Made by a program: the position numbers and the translations under genes. The notes under the pieces were generated by a model that worked only from the letters and a program-made list of their open reading frames with translations, had not been told where the DNA came from and ran no database searches. A stretch of 64,000 nucleotides of DNA from assembly GCA_030568195.1 (NCBI GenBank), contig JAJLTO010000009.1:186001-250000 (forward strand), written 5' to 3'. Below, one piece after another: positions 25,101-36,800 of this stretch (the first letter of the stretch is position 1; every line of letters begins with the position of its first letter). This stretch comes from Dipodascopsis uninucleata var. uninucleata. Lineage: Eukaryota > Ascomycota > Lipomycetes > Lipomycetales > Lipomycetaceae.

Positions 25101-25282
25101 TCACAGCGCACCTTTCGCTCACGGCAGTGTAGACACGCCTTGTATGAGCGTCTGTACAAAGAGGATTGTCGACCAACTGGTGAAGACAGGCCTGTCGCCG
25201 GAGCTTCTTCGCTGCTTCCAGCTGACCGCTCGTTACTAGGAGAAGCGTAGTCGGCTATCGACAGCGGGAGCCTGTTATCCAT
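22157..25282 (-). CDS. Zn2Cys6 fungal transcription factor
   Basis: Intronless, 1041 residues. The zinc cluster uses Cys50, 53, 60, 73, 76 and 83 (KACLHCRERKVRCD, then PPCARCKREGRKC), spacing C-x2-C-x6-C-x12-C-x2-C-x6-C, with a basic stretch after it (PSRRGGAKNVRAGR). Residues about 100-280 are Ser-rich and disordered. The fungal-specific middle homology region spans about 300-680, seen in GIITEKEVLVLTEFFFKTLH, MVGVAVRLAQDMNLFCKWRE and LGRPSMMSYNF. The C-terminal third is rich in Gln, Asn and Ser (a Gln run near residue 790, an Asn-rich stretch near 990), typical of activation domains. The family binds CGG half-sites as dimers in the nucleus. The DLGSxDNPxxPPCxRC finger resembles regulators of amino-acid catabolism such as Aro80, but that is a weak memory match. 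A 9-bp inverted repeat holding CGG and CCG lies in its own upstream region. Confidence 0.92.
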   Translation of the reverse strand: MDNRLPLSIADYASPSNERSAGSSEEAPATGLSSPVGRQSSLYRRSYKACLHCRERKVRCDLGSLDNPSEPPCARCKREGRKCEFVPSRRGGAKNVRAGRTLQLSASLLNDDSRSPVSASVSSDSGSDSISGQPSSSSSRRHREDGTLLQYGQGGSIKRSAVPLAALSYARQQQMNMGDPTSSSTNMESSTTVSSQKNGLPRSQAVMSSSPSVSISNSYRTATESKQIAGSLIRDRGLHTTADALNILAHVANTAEGKDRGSQFVQVNGNDQSGALPAKRAKTREVHSRWMFRSTKLSFFLPVQQGIITEKEVLVLTEFFFKTLHPFYPYIPPGLQSPNNLAAHPMLLVTILAIASRYCDVPEVDTSSHPGTRTKQIHDAIWTFCQSMISQTVWAEASSISLATVLAFLLLTQWNPRAVHYRNGDYANPINLPSNDEDGRGPEGGGGYGGFAAARRSDRMAWMMVGVAVRLAQDMNLFCKWREICLACFYSDITLALRLGRPSMMSYNFQETPLVTFSSLDNAKLEILRIQSFAHQSLYSSPGSMHKILNSDNYQPLLRYFRSKLRSWHTKYQLLLQREDLEREILLFEFYHTELYIYSLALSPRGHRQTDESFAELYILFAIQAAHQMICLIRRIHKGGTLKYASVNWFIRAVHAAVFLAKVFVLDRDRSLEEQQELISSIRGLANTLQDASPDNIHLSVKYAEALFNLADQLESEFSKHNSVPSDQMNEKVLDSIDNRRLQHQEKQLPVQSNYMYPQMQVNESHGRQEQFQFEQQQQPYFLQEHKNVQDSVRQIPDGLMSIGENSLKGVVQTQSVMKPLSQSEQAAAINDCSVADDQPAFTNSAMLDNDSIKWFVDAYGIGFDGNYALDQDIWFVPDTDVLMNSEAALSASAASGAASMAADNIINSPLALNGHNSILDAAVFVDQMSGATAELAFIPVDGSNTQNNGEDLSRAAHFSASDNNSINQYGNSMPDTMNTTFNGMYNESNNGSNDSNENVNTNTKNNNASKAGINAQNRLMSSGENDNKIRLVHVLSHAPS

Positions 25283-28200
25283 GCAGGCTCTTGAAAATCA
25301 CCTTCCACAGAAGGCTGTCACCAAGACAGTAATATCCGATTTAATCTTGTATGGATTCAGTTCGCTGTAACTGATAGACTGGCCCTTCTCGGCCTGCTCC
25401 GTGCTAGCAGCTGTTCGCAAAAAAAATTCGGGTGTTCCAGGAATCTCGGTTATCGGTGGCTAATTTGAGACGAAGCACGAGTCCGCGTAAGTTACAGCAG
25501 AAGCGCACCGCCACGAATCATCTTGTTGGCAGCATTCCGACGCTGCGGCGGTGCGATCGGGAAGTGGCGCTGTGACTCTTGTTTTAACCAGCTCCCGAGA
25601 TATTAGGGGACTGGAAAATGGTAATTATCGCGGCAAGGGTTGCCGTAGATCTTTGCAGTGCGACATGGTGAATGTGTAGGAGGGCTAAAAAGAAGCTGTG
25701 CACAGGCGCTAGTTGATAATGGAAAAGAGGGGGAGGGGATTAAGGGGAGGGGCTAGTTGGAAGAAGGAGGACTCCAATACTAGGGCTAGGGAAGAGGCTT
25801 CATTTTGGTATTTTACTCTAATTCTATTAATTCCAGTGTTAACTCTGACTGACCTATTTTCGTTTCTTTTTGCATATATTTTGCATATTTTCTAGCACAA
25901 TAGTAGCACAAAATATAAGTGGGTATGTGCACACCTGCGTATTCCATAAATAGGTAGTAGTCAGAGTGCTTGCGTTCGTGCGTGCATCGTACATGCATTA
26001 GCCTCAGTACTCGCAGAAACTAGTGGAACCACTGTATGATCAACCTCACGGTCTTTGCTTTTTTCGCTCTCAGCAGTGCTGGTAAAGGAGGAAAGCAGTT
26101 TGTTACATTAAGTGTTTGTAGCATCCTGCTTTGCATGTAGACTTGCTTTTTGTCTGGAGCTGAAATACTACTACAGGTTTCCAGAGAATGTGTAGTAAGC
26201 AGAGCTAGGCAGCTGATGGCTAGTCTAGATGAGATGTGCGCTCTACTGTAAACTGGGCTATTTCATCATAATTTTTCTCCTTTTCGGGATGTTCCTGCTC
26301 CTGCGTGTATAGCTACGAGAGCTCCTAGACTTCCTGCTAGATCACAATGTTTGGCTCGCTGCATAGCAGTCACAGGAGGACTACACATGGCCCGACAGTA
26401 TATGCTCATGATGCATCGTAGTATCCCATAATAGTGCATAGCAACAAGCACTCTGCAAGAAGCACTACACCGCTGCTGAGCTGAGCTGTCCGTAAATTAA
26501 AATAAATCAAAAAAACACGGTGCGCAGAGCTAGTTGCGCTACGCTGCACCACCATACGCGTGTGGATCCAATCTTGCGCGCATGTGCTGCCGACTCTAGC
26601 TCGGTGAAAGGCACACCTCTGTAAAAATTCACACACCACAAGGGCATCTAATAGACTGCGCGGGAGATCGTCATGCAAGGAAAGAAGCTCGACTATGCGG
26701 ATGGGTTAACGTATACGCAGCACAGCATAATTTCTTGTTCTCGTCTCGCAGCGCCATCGCAATGTCCTTCTCACGTGCTAGCGGCAGCCATTAGGAATAT
26801 TAGAGAGCAATACCCTACTCTACCCAGCCTGCAGCTCTTCCGCTGCGCTCTCGAGAGCCCACACCCGGAGACACGCCTACAGTAATTTTATGTGCATTTA
26901 TTACTAATAGGATGGTAGTCCTGAGGCGCATTGTAAGGCTACCCTCTACTCTTCTGAATTGAAGAACGTCCAACCACACGCCTAAAAACCTTCAGGAAGT
27001 GCTAGCTGGCAATTTTCGACTTCAGTAAAAACTAAAGAGAAATCGACGAAAATTCCAAAAAAACAAATATAAAATATAAAATAATTTTGGAAATAAAACG
27101 AAAATCAGCACAGCCTACGCTCTCGCCTCGAAAACCGTTGCCGTTTCTAGTCTAATGAATGCAATTAGCAGACGTGGCTTCGGCATGGACCTGCAGGTAT
27201 TAGTGCCGTGCTCCACAGATTTTCATGAACTTACACTTTCCATAATTATGATCTTCCCAGTGCCAGATCGCCTCGTCTCTATTTGGCGGAGATCGTAGCT
27301 CGCTTGGTGGATCTCAGCAAATTTACGTTCCATGGATCAGATACAGGAGCCAGCCAATCGGCTCCTCAAACATCACTCCGCTACGTACAGTTTAGTCTAG
27401 TCCAGGACGACCTAGCAAAACGACTCAGAAGCGTCTAGTTTTCTCTATCGAGGACTCCCATTCTACCGAGGCACTTGGTCACGTATGCCGCCGATCTCTG
27501 TGGCCGCTACTACCCACGGCTTTCGCAAGGAGCAGGCTTTTCTCAAAAGCCATCTGCGGCACCGAGAAAATTCAATTGCAGTGATTCAGCGCTATTTAAA
27601 GCGCTATCTAGATTCTAAGAGAAGGTGACGAAGCCATGCATATATAGCATCTAATGCCTAGATAAAAATTTGTGGACAGAACGTCTAAGGAATATGAGAC
27701 GAAGAAAGATGTACTAGACAGGATAAGCGACATGGCCAGTTTCTAGCATGCCTTGGGGGAAGCAAAAATAACTAGCACTCAAGACAAATGGCTCAAAAGA
27801 CCAAACGAAAACTTCGACAGGAAAATTAAGAAATAAATTATGTAAAATTAAGATAGCAAATATAAAGCTAATACAACAAAACAAACGTAGCGAAATAAAT
27901 ATAACAAGATAAAAATGGAATAGAGAGTCGCAGAATTAAAAATAGCAGTAAAAGTGGGCAAAAATTGATGAAAAAACTTGGACAGACGAAAAAGAAAAGT
28001 TGAGAGTAATCCTCCGACAAGAATCAGATCGTGCATGCCAGCGGCAGTATCTCAACCGACACAGGAAACTGGCAATGCTTACGTATCGCAGAGATGGACA
28101 CCGTCTGTCGCAAAGAGCAGAAGCCATCTAAAAATCAGCTCATATACCTTGAAGGATAGAGAGTAGTATATACTACAGAAAGCTTTCTCCATCGTCTCTT

Positions 28201-31200
28201 AAGAGACCTCCCCCAACTGTATTGCTATATTATGAGTTTGGGTAGCATCAGCCAATTGCGCTAGTGCTACTGAGCATTTAAAATAAATCTTCACAGTTCT
28301 CTTCCTACAGAAAGATCCTTATACTAGTCAGAAATAATTACGGCTCGTACCGCTAGCGTAGCCAGCTTGACTGTCTAGCCAATATTCGTCTAGCGTAACC
28401 ATCATATCCCGTAGTAAAGTTTACGCTGGCAGCGCTACTGTCGCATAAATTAAAACAATCGAGCGATCAAATATATCAAACTCAATTCCGGTATAGCGCA
28501 TCGGTTAGTCAGCCAAGTAACTATAGTTCGCCAAAACAACTGAATGTGAAAAGTACACGCTCGCGTAGCAGCAACCATCTGCTACCGTTACTTATCGCCC
28601 TATGAGCCAAGCAGCTGTCGTTTGTAGCACAAATTCCCACGGCTGCTTGTCTGCCTAGTTCACACACTGCGCCAGCTACATCTAAGGACTCCTCTCGGAA
28701 ATATGCGTAGATGTTGACGAAGTGGGCCATCGTTCTGGCCCTGCCCGCGAAGTGGTCCTAGATCCTATTTCTTATCACATCTAGGCTAAATACCAAAGAG
28801 ATAAAACTTCCGGTTAACTGTGATTTGCACGGAATTGCGCTAGCACAACAGGTGCATATCTGGTTATTAGCGCTGCATAAGGCAAGCTTCTTAGCCGTTT
28901 CTGTATCGTGGGAGTCTCAGCTCGTCGCTGTCGATCACAGCTTGCATAGTCGCGCTAACACTATTTAATCTGATGACGCTATACCCTTGCACTAGATCGA
29001 AGTTGGAACTTACCTGTTGTACTCAGTTATTAGCGCTGGCAATGCCCAAGTCTCGGAGGCTCAAAAAGCCAATGATGAGCTAAAAAAGTCTTCTATCCCG
29101 TCTTAGGAAACACTCTCTTTTTGGACTAGGGTTGATTTAAGTTCTATTTCAGGGGCCAACAGCTTAATGCCTGTGAACTTCTCCTTGTCACCAAGTATCG
29201 AACACGTTCAGGGATTTGAAATGCGGACGGCCAGAATATATAGAGCCGCTACGCAAGTGGCAGCGCATTTATTATGGCAGATAAAGCTACCTCCATAAGC
29301 GGCGAAAAAAAAACTTCAGCGCAATTGCAAGCTCCAGTAAAGCTGTATAATTAGGGGAGGTTTCCAGAAGCGCTGCTTTAGTTGATATGATATAGTTAGG
29401 GTCTTAGAATCAGCACTATTTGACGCTTCAAAGTTGTTAAGGCATTATATTCCTCGAACTAGGGATAACCCTGCTGTGGCGTACTCTTTCGCCATAAGGT
29501 GCTAGTGCTTGCTTTTATTATTTACCTTCTGGCAGTGTCATCTGAAAATGGCATGTATTTCGTGTGGCATTAACACATTCAGAGCCCTGTAATCTTATAT
29601 CGGCAACTTTCTGTTTCCATCTCCGAGACTACAGTCGATTGTTTACTGGACGGTACTTTCCTTCACCAGTTCGGCTAGACATCCCATTAGTCGTCTCTCC
29701 CATCTGCTTGCACCCGTCATTCTAGTCGCAAGAAACCTTCTCAAGCAAAGAGCTAATATCGCCCTTTTCTCGCCTATCTTGCCTCTCCAGGGACATTATT
29801 GCGTACTATGCGGTATAAATCATTCGACCCTTGATCTAGCCTCAGAAAATCTCTGAAGGCTAGTGACCTAGCATTTCGCTAGGATAAGATGACCTATTGC
29901 AGGGGCTGAGCGGCTGAATAATGGACATGATATGTACGCAGGGATATCAAGCCTAGATGACGGCTAGATTTGAGTGGCAAAATATTCGTGCGAAGAATGT
30001 CCTCAAATTACTGTCATGGTCCTACGTACTGCATGTCAGCGACCAAGCATTTGAAGACACAGGCTTAAAAATAGAAAATTTCCAGCTAAGACCTGCATAA
30101 AAAATTATGGGTTGTAGTCCGTTTTCGGGCTGTCCTAAGCACATAATGGCAGCCGGCGAGGCAAACATTGTGGATAAAGCCGGAATGCCAGTATTGCTCA
30201 GCAGCCATTATGGAGAAAGACTCGGCTAATAGTTAGAGTACAGAAGAAAGATCTCTACCGTCATTCTGAAGTGCTATCGTTTACTGGAGCTGACTGCTTT
30301 GGTATAGTAGGAGATCGGGCCATTGTTCGGTTCGAGAGAAGCCCTAAGGACAGCTATTTCTTCCAGCGAATTTATTTAACTTTTGAAAGCATAGTTAGAT
30401 GTATTGCTCATAAAAAGTATCCTGGCTATTCAAGTCCCTGATAATGTCAATGTGCTATACTGCGATCATGCTCCGCATAGTGAAAGTTTGCCTAGTAAAA
30501 CGCTTACAAGAAGCGGTGGCTAGGGTCTATAAGTTCAGAAGCACCCTTTTGTTTTCACGCCTCGGTGCTCTTCGCTCATCGTACGTAAGCTACAGCTGAA
30601 GTCTGCTGGCTATTCTCCTCAGAAGCCGTAGTTCTCCTCTGTAGGCGGTCAATTGAGATTCCCTGCACTTGTCAGTAGCTATACAGAGCGTGCTCACACT
30701 AGACTGAAGCTCATTTTTCTAACCGGCAGCAGAATGATGCAATTCAAGGTTCACACTGACTTTAAAATTAAGTGAGAATATTCTATAGAGTTTATGAACA
30801 CATTTCATTACTACTAATATCTAAAATACAAGAGAATTTCCCCGACGAGCCATAAGCGAAGCGAGCCATAGGCATGCCTTGATTGTTTGCCACAGTATCT
30901 CATTTTTCACAGCTGGATTGAACAGATTGACCAACAAGAAAATACAAGTTGACCGTGATCGTAAAAGAAGCTTCTCATAAAAAAGCAAGGTTCAATCTGG
31001 CGCTTTAGACGTACATCCGCGATCCGCAAGTCGCCCTTCTATCTAAACCCTGATTTCGCCATGATTTCGCCAACAATCCGTCCACCTACAGTGTCATCAA
31101 GCAATCCTAAATTTCATGTCCAATTCTTCAGCTTACATATGATAACCACTGGAATTCTTTATTGCAGAACACAGCATTTTGTGACCAATTAAGTTTTTCT

Positions 31201-32358
31201 AATTAACCAATATTAGAATAAGCTTCCATTCAGCTCAAATATTCTTGGTAAAAGCCTCTGGCGAAGTATGGAAACTAAATGGACCTTAACAACATCGTCC
31301 TATCCCAGGAATCCAATAGTGGTAAGACTTGAACTTTTGACCATCTTCCTGCCAAACAAACAAACTTTTACAAGTCCTGTAGAATATTTTTGGTCTTCGT
31401 TAACAGCCAAGTTCACCGATCAAATTATAGCATTCTCTTTAGCAGCAAATACTCATTGGAAAGTTAATAATACTAACGCGGCATGAAACCTCTCGAGATT
31501 TAAAAAATATGGCCTACCTAAATGGTAATGTGGAGCATTTCTTTAAAACTGAGTACTGGGTCTACAGAATCATGCAATAATGGAGAATCGTTCAAGTGTT
31601 TTAGTTCAGATGATCAGCCGCAATTTTGAAATATCTGCAGGAGCCTTGCGCCTAAATCTTGAAGTCTGCTGTGCCTCCTGCTTCACGTATAAACTAATAT
31701 GTAAGCGATTATGATGAATAGAGAGAGCTAGTGCTATGAGCTCTAGCACCTATTTGTAGAAAGTGGCCATAATTTGCTTGATCAGTTTAAAACATGGGCA
31801 GTAAATATTTAATTATGCTTCACTCACTTGACATTTCGGGGTCTTATCCCTGTTTCTATTGTTCGATAGAAATTAATTATAAGGTTTGGGCTAGCGGAAC
31901 ATCCGCGTATCCAAACTCCCTTTATATGTCAACTTACAGAGTTGCTCTACAGTCCATTACTAGCAGAAAATACGATAACCTTCAAGCTCTTTCCAATTTA
32001 TGTGAATTATTGAATAATATTAAATACAGGAACACCTTATACTATTTAAAATACTGATTCGTAGAAACTCAGCCAATTTAGTTACAAAAACATAGATATA
32101 AGAAAAAAAAAATTAAAATTCCCATAACCGAAATAACTATATCAGACAGTAAAAATACAATTGCAAATGAAACAAACACCATCAAACAATTTGCTAACTA
32201 TTAAGAAATGTGACTATTTATTCCATTATTAAATAAATATCTGTTACTAAAAGCTAGAATTCTGTGAACATCGGAAGTACGCAGGGCGTAGACCGCTTGC
32301 GCCGAAATCAACGCGCGGTAGACATTTACCAAATTTTAGCCTAACAACCTCACCAGTA
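25283..32358. other. 7 kb gene-free region with higher GC
   Basis: No gene is supported. From about 25.4 to 31.2 kb the base composition is visibly richer in G and C than the rest of the window (for example 26520-26600), yet stops are dense and CTAG/TAG trinucleotides are common. Open frames are short; one at 31794-32057 (87 codons, ATG start) has a CFYC pair and is discussed as a finding. The left edge is the Zn2Cys6 promoter and the right edge the 3' flank of the 32.4 kb gene. No terminal repeats were found that would define a mobile element. Confidence 0.45.
25506..25557. promoter_or_regulatory. 9-bp inverted repeat with CCG/CGG triplets upstream of the Zn2Cys6 gene
   Basis: CGCACCGCC at 25506-25514 and its exact reverse complement GGCGGTGCG at 25549-25557 lie 34 bases apart, about 225-275 bases upstream of the regulator's start codon. 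Each arm holds a CGG/CCG half-site of the kind Zn2Cys6 proteins bind. The spacing is too wide for one dimer, so it could be two half-sites, a hairpin or chance. Confidence 0.35.
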
Positions 32359-33810
32359 TTAAACCGTAACGAGTTTATCGGCATCAACAGTTGACTTATC
32401 AGCAGCCTCTTCGATTGAGTCGTTGGACGCCTTCAACTCTTGCTTATCGTCCTCGATCTTCCCTAATTCGTCAGCTTCGTCCAAATCGTCATTCTGCTGC
32501 TCTTCACTACTGCCAGCACTAGAATTTGCATGATTCTGTTGATGTCGCTTAGATCGTCGAAGACGGCGTAATCTTCCTTGCATTAAATAGTAGGCACCTC
32601 GTCTAACAATAACTTCCAACAAACTTCTTTCGTATCCATATAGATCATATGTACGCTTATAAATTTCTTCAATTATTCGCAATCTCTCCTTCTCCTCGGT
32701 ATCCCGAATCCAGGTTCTTTCACCCAATGGAAATCCCTGTTCTTGTAAAATCCCTAATATGTGCTGCTCACGAGATCTAGCTTCTTCTGGATCATGAGCC
32801 AGACCCATTCTCGCGTGCAAGTCTGGCAGTGGAATACGAGATTCGCTCTGCTTTCTTGGCGCTCGTGGTCGTGGTGCAGCAGCTAAATTTATGCTATTTG
32901 AGGAGGCGGTGTTTCTCATTTTGAGACCGCCTGTGGTTAAACTTGACGACACAATTCCAGAGACTATACCATCATTATTTAGTGGTGAGCATGCAGATGA
33001 GGGAATTGAAGGAACTTTGCCAAGCATAGAACTAGAAGTAGTAAGCAGAGGAGATGACAATGGTGTCGACAATTCCGAAGATACAGTCGAAGACGTAGTC
33101 GACGACCCTGAGGAAACTGAGGAGAAAGGAGATGTTGAAGAACCATTTAGTCGTCTTCGCTTTTGAGCACCACTCATATCATTCAAGTCGTTCAGACTAT
33201 TTAAACCACCATACATCGATATATTTAAGCCAGCTAGTGAGTTGGCTGCAGCGTAGTTTTGGAGCTCCGCATTCATTGGGAACGAGGCTACCAATGTTTG
33301 TACTCCTAGCGCTTGTTGTTGCTGCTGTCTTTGTTGGGCCATGGCAGCTTGGAACACATATGAGTTTGCAGCATTATTTCGTAGTAATTCCTCGTCAGTG
33401 AAAGTTGAACTGATGTCATTGTAAATTTTTGGCCTATACAGAAAGTAATCTCATTAGCACCGATATTAAGCCAATAATCTCAACAAACATGACATTATAA
33501 CTTACATAGGAAGACTAGCATGCGAGTCGCCATACATATAATTTGTAAGATCAGAATCATATGCTGACATATCGGCTTTCGATGGCCAGTCAAATGAGAT
33601 ATGATTTGTAGGGATATCTAAATCGACATCGAACTTGTTTGAAAATGAGTTAGAAAGATCCAGAAGGCTACTTGAGTTCATTGAAGAGGCAGAGCCAGAT
33701 CCTATGACTGAAGTATTAAGAAAGTCATCCGCTGGTGTGGTAGGCGAAGGATAGTCGTCAAAACATATCCAGGCTGATACATCATCGTGTGCAGGAGAGA
33801 GGACATCCAT
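32359..33810 (-). CDS. unrecognised Gln/Ser-rich, probably nuclear protein with a C-terminal basic helical domain
   Basis: Two exons, 33506-33810 and 32359-33433, encode 459 residues. The 72-base intron has a GTAAGT donor, a GCTAAT branch site and a CTGTATAG acceptor, and the split ATG codon keeps the frame. The acidic, aromatic N-terminus (SAWICFDDYPSP, then SFDWPSKADMSAYD) looks like an activation region. A Gln run follows (QQRQQQQQ), then a possible nuclear signal, QKRRRL, and a long Ser/Thr stretch. An ordered domain, about residues 290-400, begins SRIPLPDLHARMGLAHDPEE, continues GFPLGERTWIRDTEEKERL and IIEEIYKRTYDLYGYERSLL, and ends EVIVRRGAYYLMQGRLRRLR. The tail is acidic. The layout suggests a transcription regulator, but I recognise no DNA-binding fold. 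It lies downstream of a 13 kb gene-free region. Confidence 0.7.
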
Positions 33811-36800
33811 TGTTAAGTAAATACGTCAAAAACAACAATCTGAATAATAGAGATTGAATAGAGAGATAAACCAATATATCCCGATACGTGTATCTTAACT
33901 GAATCAATGTGCGAATATCGTGGTGATAAGAAAGAAGATATTTTGTGCTTGGTGGTATAGAGCTGAATACCTTTACAATCACAACCAATAAATATTCTTC
34001 TTCTGAATACTGTATGACTTCAAAGTCGAATGTTTGTAGAAAGCTATCGACTATATCAACCTTATAAAATAATATACTGCGATATAGATATCGTGTTGAA
34101 CAAGTAGAGCTGATACTATACAGTTAAAAGATCCAAATAAACAATACTTATATGTTGAAAATGTATATAAAATTAGAATGCTGATTCTGAATGTAAATCA
34201 AAATATGAAAGTCAAAAGCACTTTTGTCTCTCCGCAAAATTCTAAACAAAAATGGATCGATCTATAATTAGATTACCAACAAATAGCTTAATCCACTTGA
34301 GACTGATCTTCAATCTATCCTCCCTTATAGTGGTGATAAAATGTGACGATCTGCCGAAAAATACTATGTATTACCAGATCTTAATAATAATGTTGAACAA
34401 ACTAGTAACAAAACACCTGATTTCTTTATCCAAATATATGGGAAGAGATGGCCAGATGTATATATATTACTGAGCACTATGTTGTGTGTCTATATATCTT
34501 TCAAGCAAGAGCCTCGCCACTTCTTTCAATTTTAAAAAAATAGCGACTAAATCTTAATGAATTAGATAACACTGACTTAGTAATTAAGCGGCTCGTCGCG
34601 ATATATAAATATGAAGGAAGGTGTAATATATATGTATATATATTAACACCAATGAACTCAATAAGTTGTATAACCTCGTCGGAAGTATCCAATTATACAA
34701 CCAAAATAAAACCTAGTGCTTGATGATTTGGAAAGTCGAATAACTGCTGATGCTTATGTTATGTTTGTAACTATGAAAGCACCGTAAATCAATAGATAGA
34801 CAATAATAAAGCTAACCCAGGCCTATTACCGTTCCCACGAAATAGATATGAAACCAATGACGAAATAGAGACTAAAAGTCTAGGTAAATTGTCCTAAACG
34901 TGTACCTTCGGAGTCCAAAAAACTATACGTAATGACACCGCTCAGATAACTGAACCTATAAGCAGATGACCTCAATGGCTTACAGTTTATATTAAGCCAG
35001 TAAATCAAGTTGAAAATAAAATACAAAAATATTCAGTATTCCCAAGCTAGAAAATCAATAAGCGAATGATCAAATACACGAATATCTTCAATTTCGATGG
35101 ATCAGACTAACAGATGCAACGAAATCAAATATATCACGGTATCTCGTACTAACTCCACCAAATAGAACCAGTGAGTGAGTAAAATATTCCAGTACAGGTA
35201 CGAGAAAGATATGTATGTGGATATATTTATGTATAGATTCAAGATCTCTTATAGCTTATCTACCACTAATAGCAGTCAACGATGGCACAGCTATATATAG
35301 AAGGTCTCGGCATAGATATAGACGTAGAACGTATATATAAGTTCCCTCTGTGTGTATATATATATATAGATGTGTAAGTAAAACGGAGACACAAACGAAA
35401 GAAACTGAACGACTGAAGAAATGAAAGAATATAAGACACCAAGAGTCAATTAGCCTTCAAAATTTTTAAGAAAAAGAGAAGTCGAGCAGATACCAATTAA
35501 ATATAAAATACTTGTATAGTAGAAATCAGATCCAAGAGCAAAGCATCAGCAGAATTAAAAGTTGAGTTGATATTGAAGTCTAAAATTAATTATTATAAGA
35601 ATAAAGAATACAAAAAAAAAAAAAAAAAAAAGAATACATAAATCAATGTAACTGATTTCTAGGTACTGTCTATATGTATACATTTTGCCGTATATTTCAA
35701 GTACATTTCGGTACCTAATTCATATCACTTTTATTTTCTGACACGTTTCTTTTTTCTTTGAACTAAAGTCTGATTGAGTTCAAGGTACTATCAGAGCCTC
35801 CTGCAACTGTAGTACGTTAATTTTGCATATTAAGTATAGTATCTATAGGTAGTATATATTTCTGGCTATTTTTTCTTTTATTTTTTCTTTTTTTATCAAC
35901 TGCAGTTTTAAACTTTTCCCTGTTATAGTTTGAAGTAAATTCTCTGGATAACCTAAAACAGAATGGAAAAATGGAGCGAAAAAATAACTTATGGCTATGT
36001 AGAATCGACCCACCCAAAAAAAATTACACGAGCATACAATAATAGGGTATTCTGAATTACATTGCAAGTCGTAGATGTAATATAGATATAGGAAGGATCA
36101 AAGAAAGGTAAACCATAAGATATGAGAAGTTACACATTTGTATTATACAGAAGATCTCTCGATGACCCACAAACTCATTTCACAACATAATAGAGCTAGC
36201 AGTCGTAAACTCGAATAGAATGTAAAAATATATCGACTGATCTAGGTTGATAATTTACACGTAATCATCTAGTGTAAATATTATGCAGCGGCTGACAAGT
36301 AAATAAGGGACTAATACTCTGGAGGGATAGGCAAATGCCGACAAAGGGTTAAAGTGTCTTTGATTGAAATGTGAGTCCGTCTTCTGCTATTGCAGAGCCA
36401 TCTATTGATAGGTATTTCATTTTCATGAACTTGGGGCTACTTCATTTCCAGATTTTTTTTCTTCATCCCCCTCTTGCGAAGTAAACTGTCACTTTCGCTC
36501 CCAAGAACAGCATCAGCAAATGCTATCATTCAAATCATGAACGTAATACAACGTTCAATGAAATAAAATCCAAGTGCATGCAATTCTTTGATATTGTTAC
36601 GGGCTGTCTAGGTTATATCTATTTCTTAATTATGTATTATTGAATTTTCTGATCGCCAGCCGTCATGTTTTTCAGGGAAACTAGGGCGTGGAATTTCCTC
36701 GTCTGAAAATGTAGCAAATCGCGAAGACTTTTTTTGACTGCTATTTGTTAGTAGAGGTGCTCATTACATCAGGATTTACGTAGAAGTGACCTCGCGTCGC

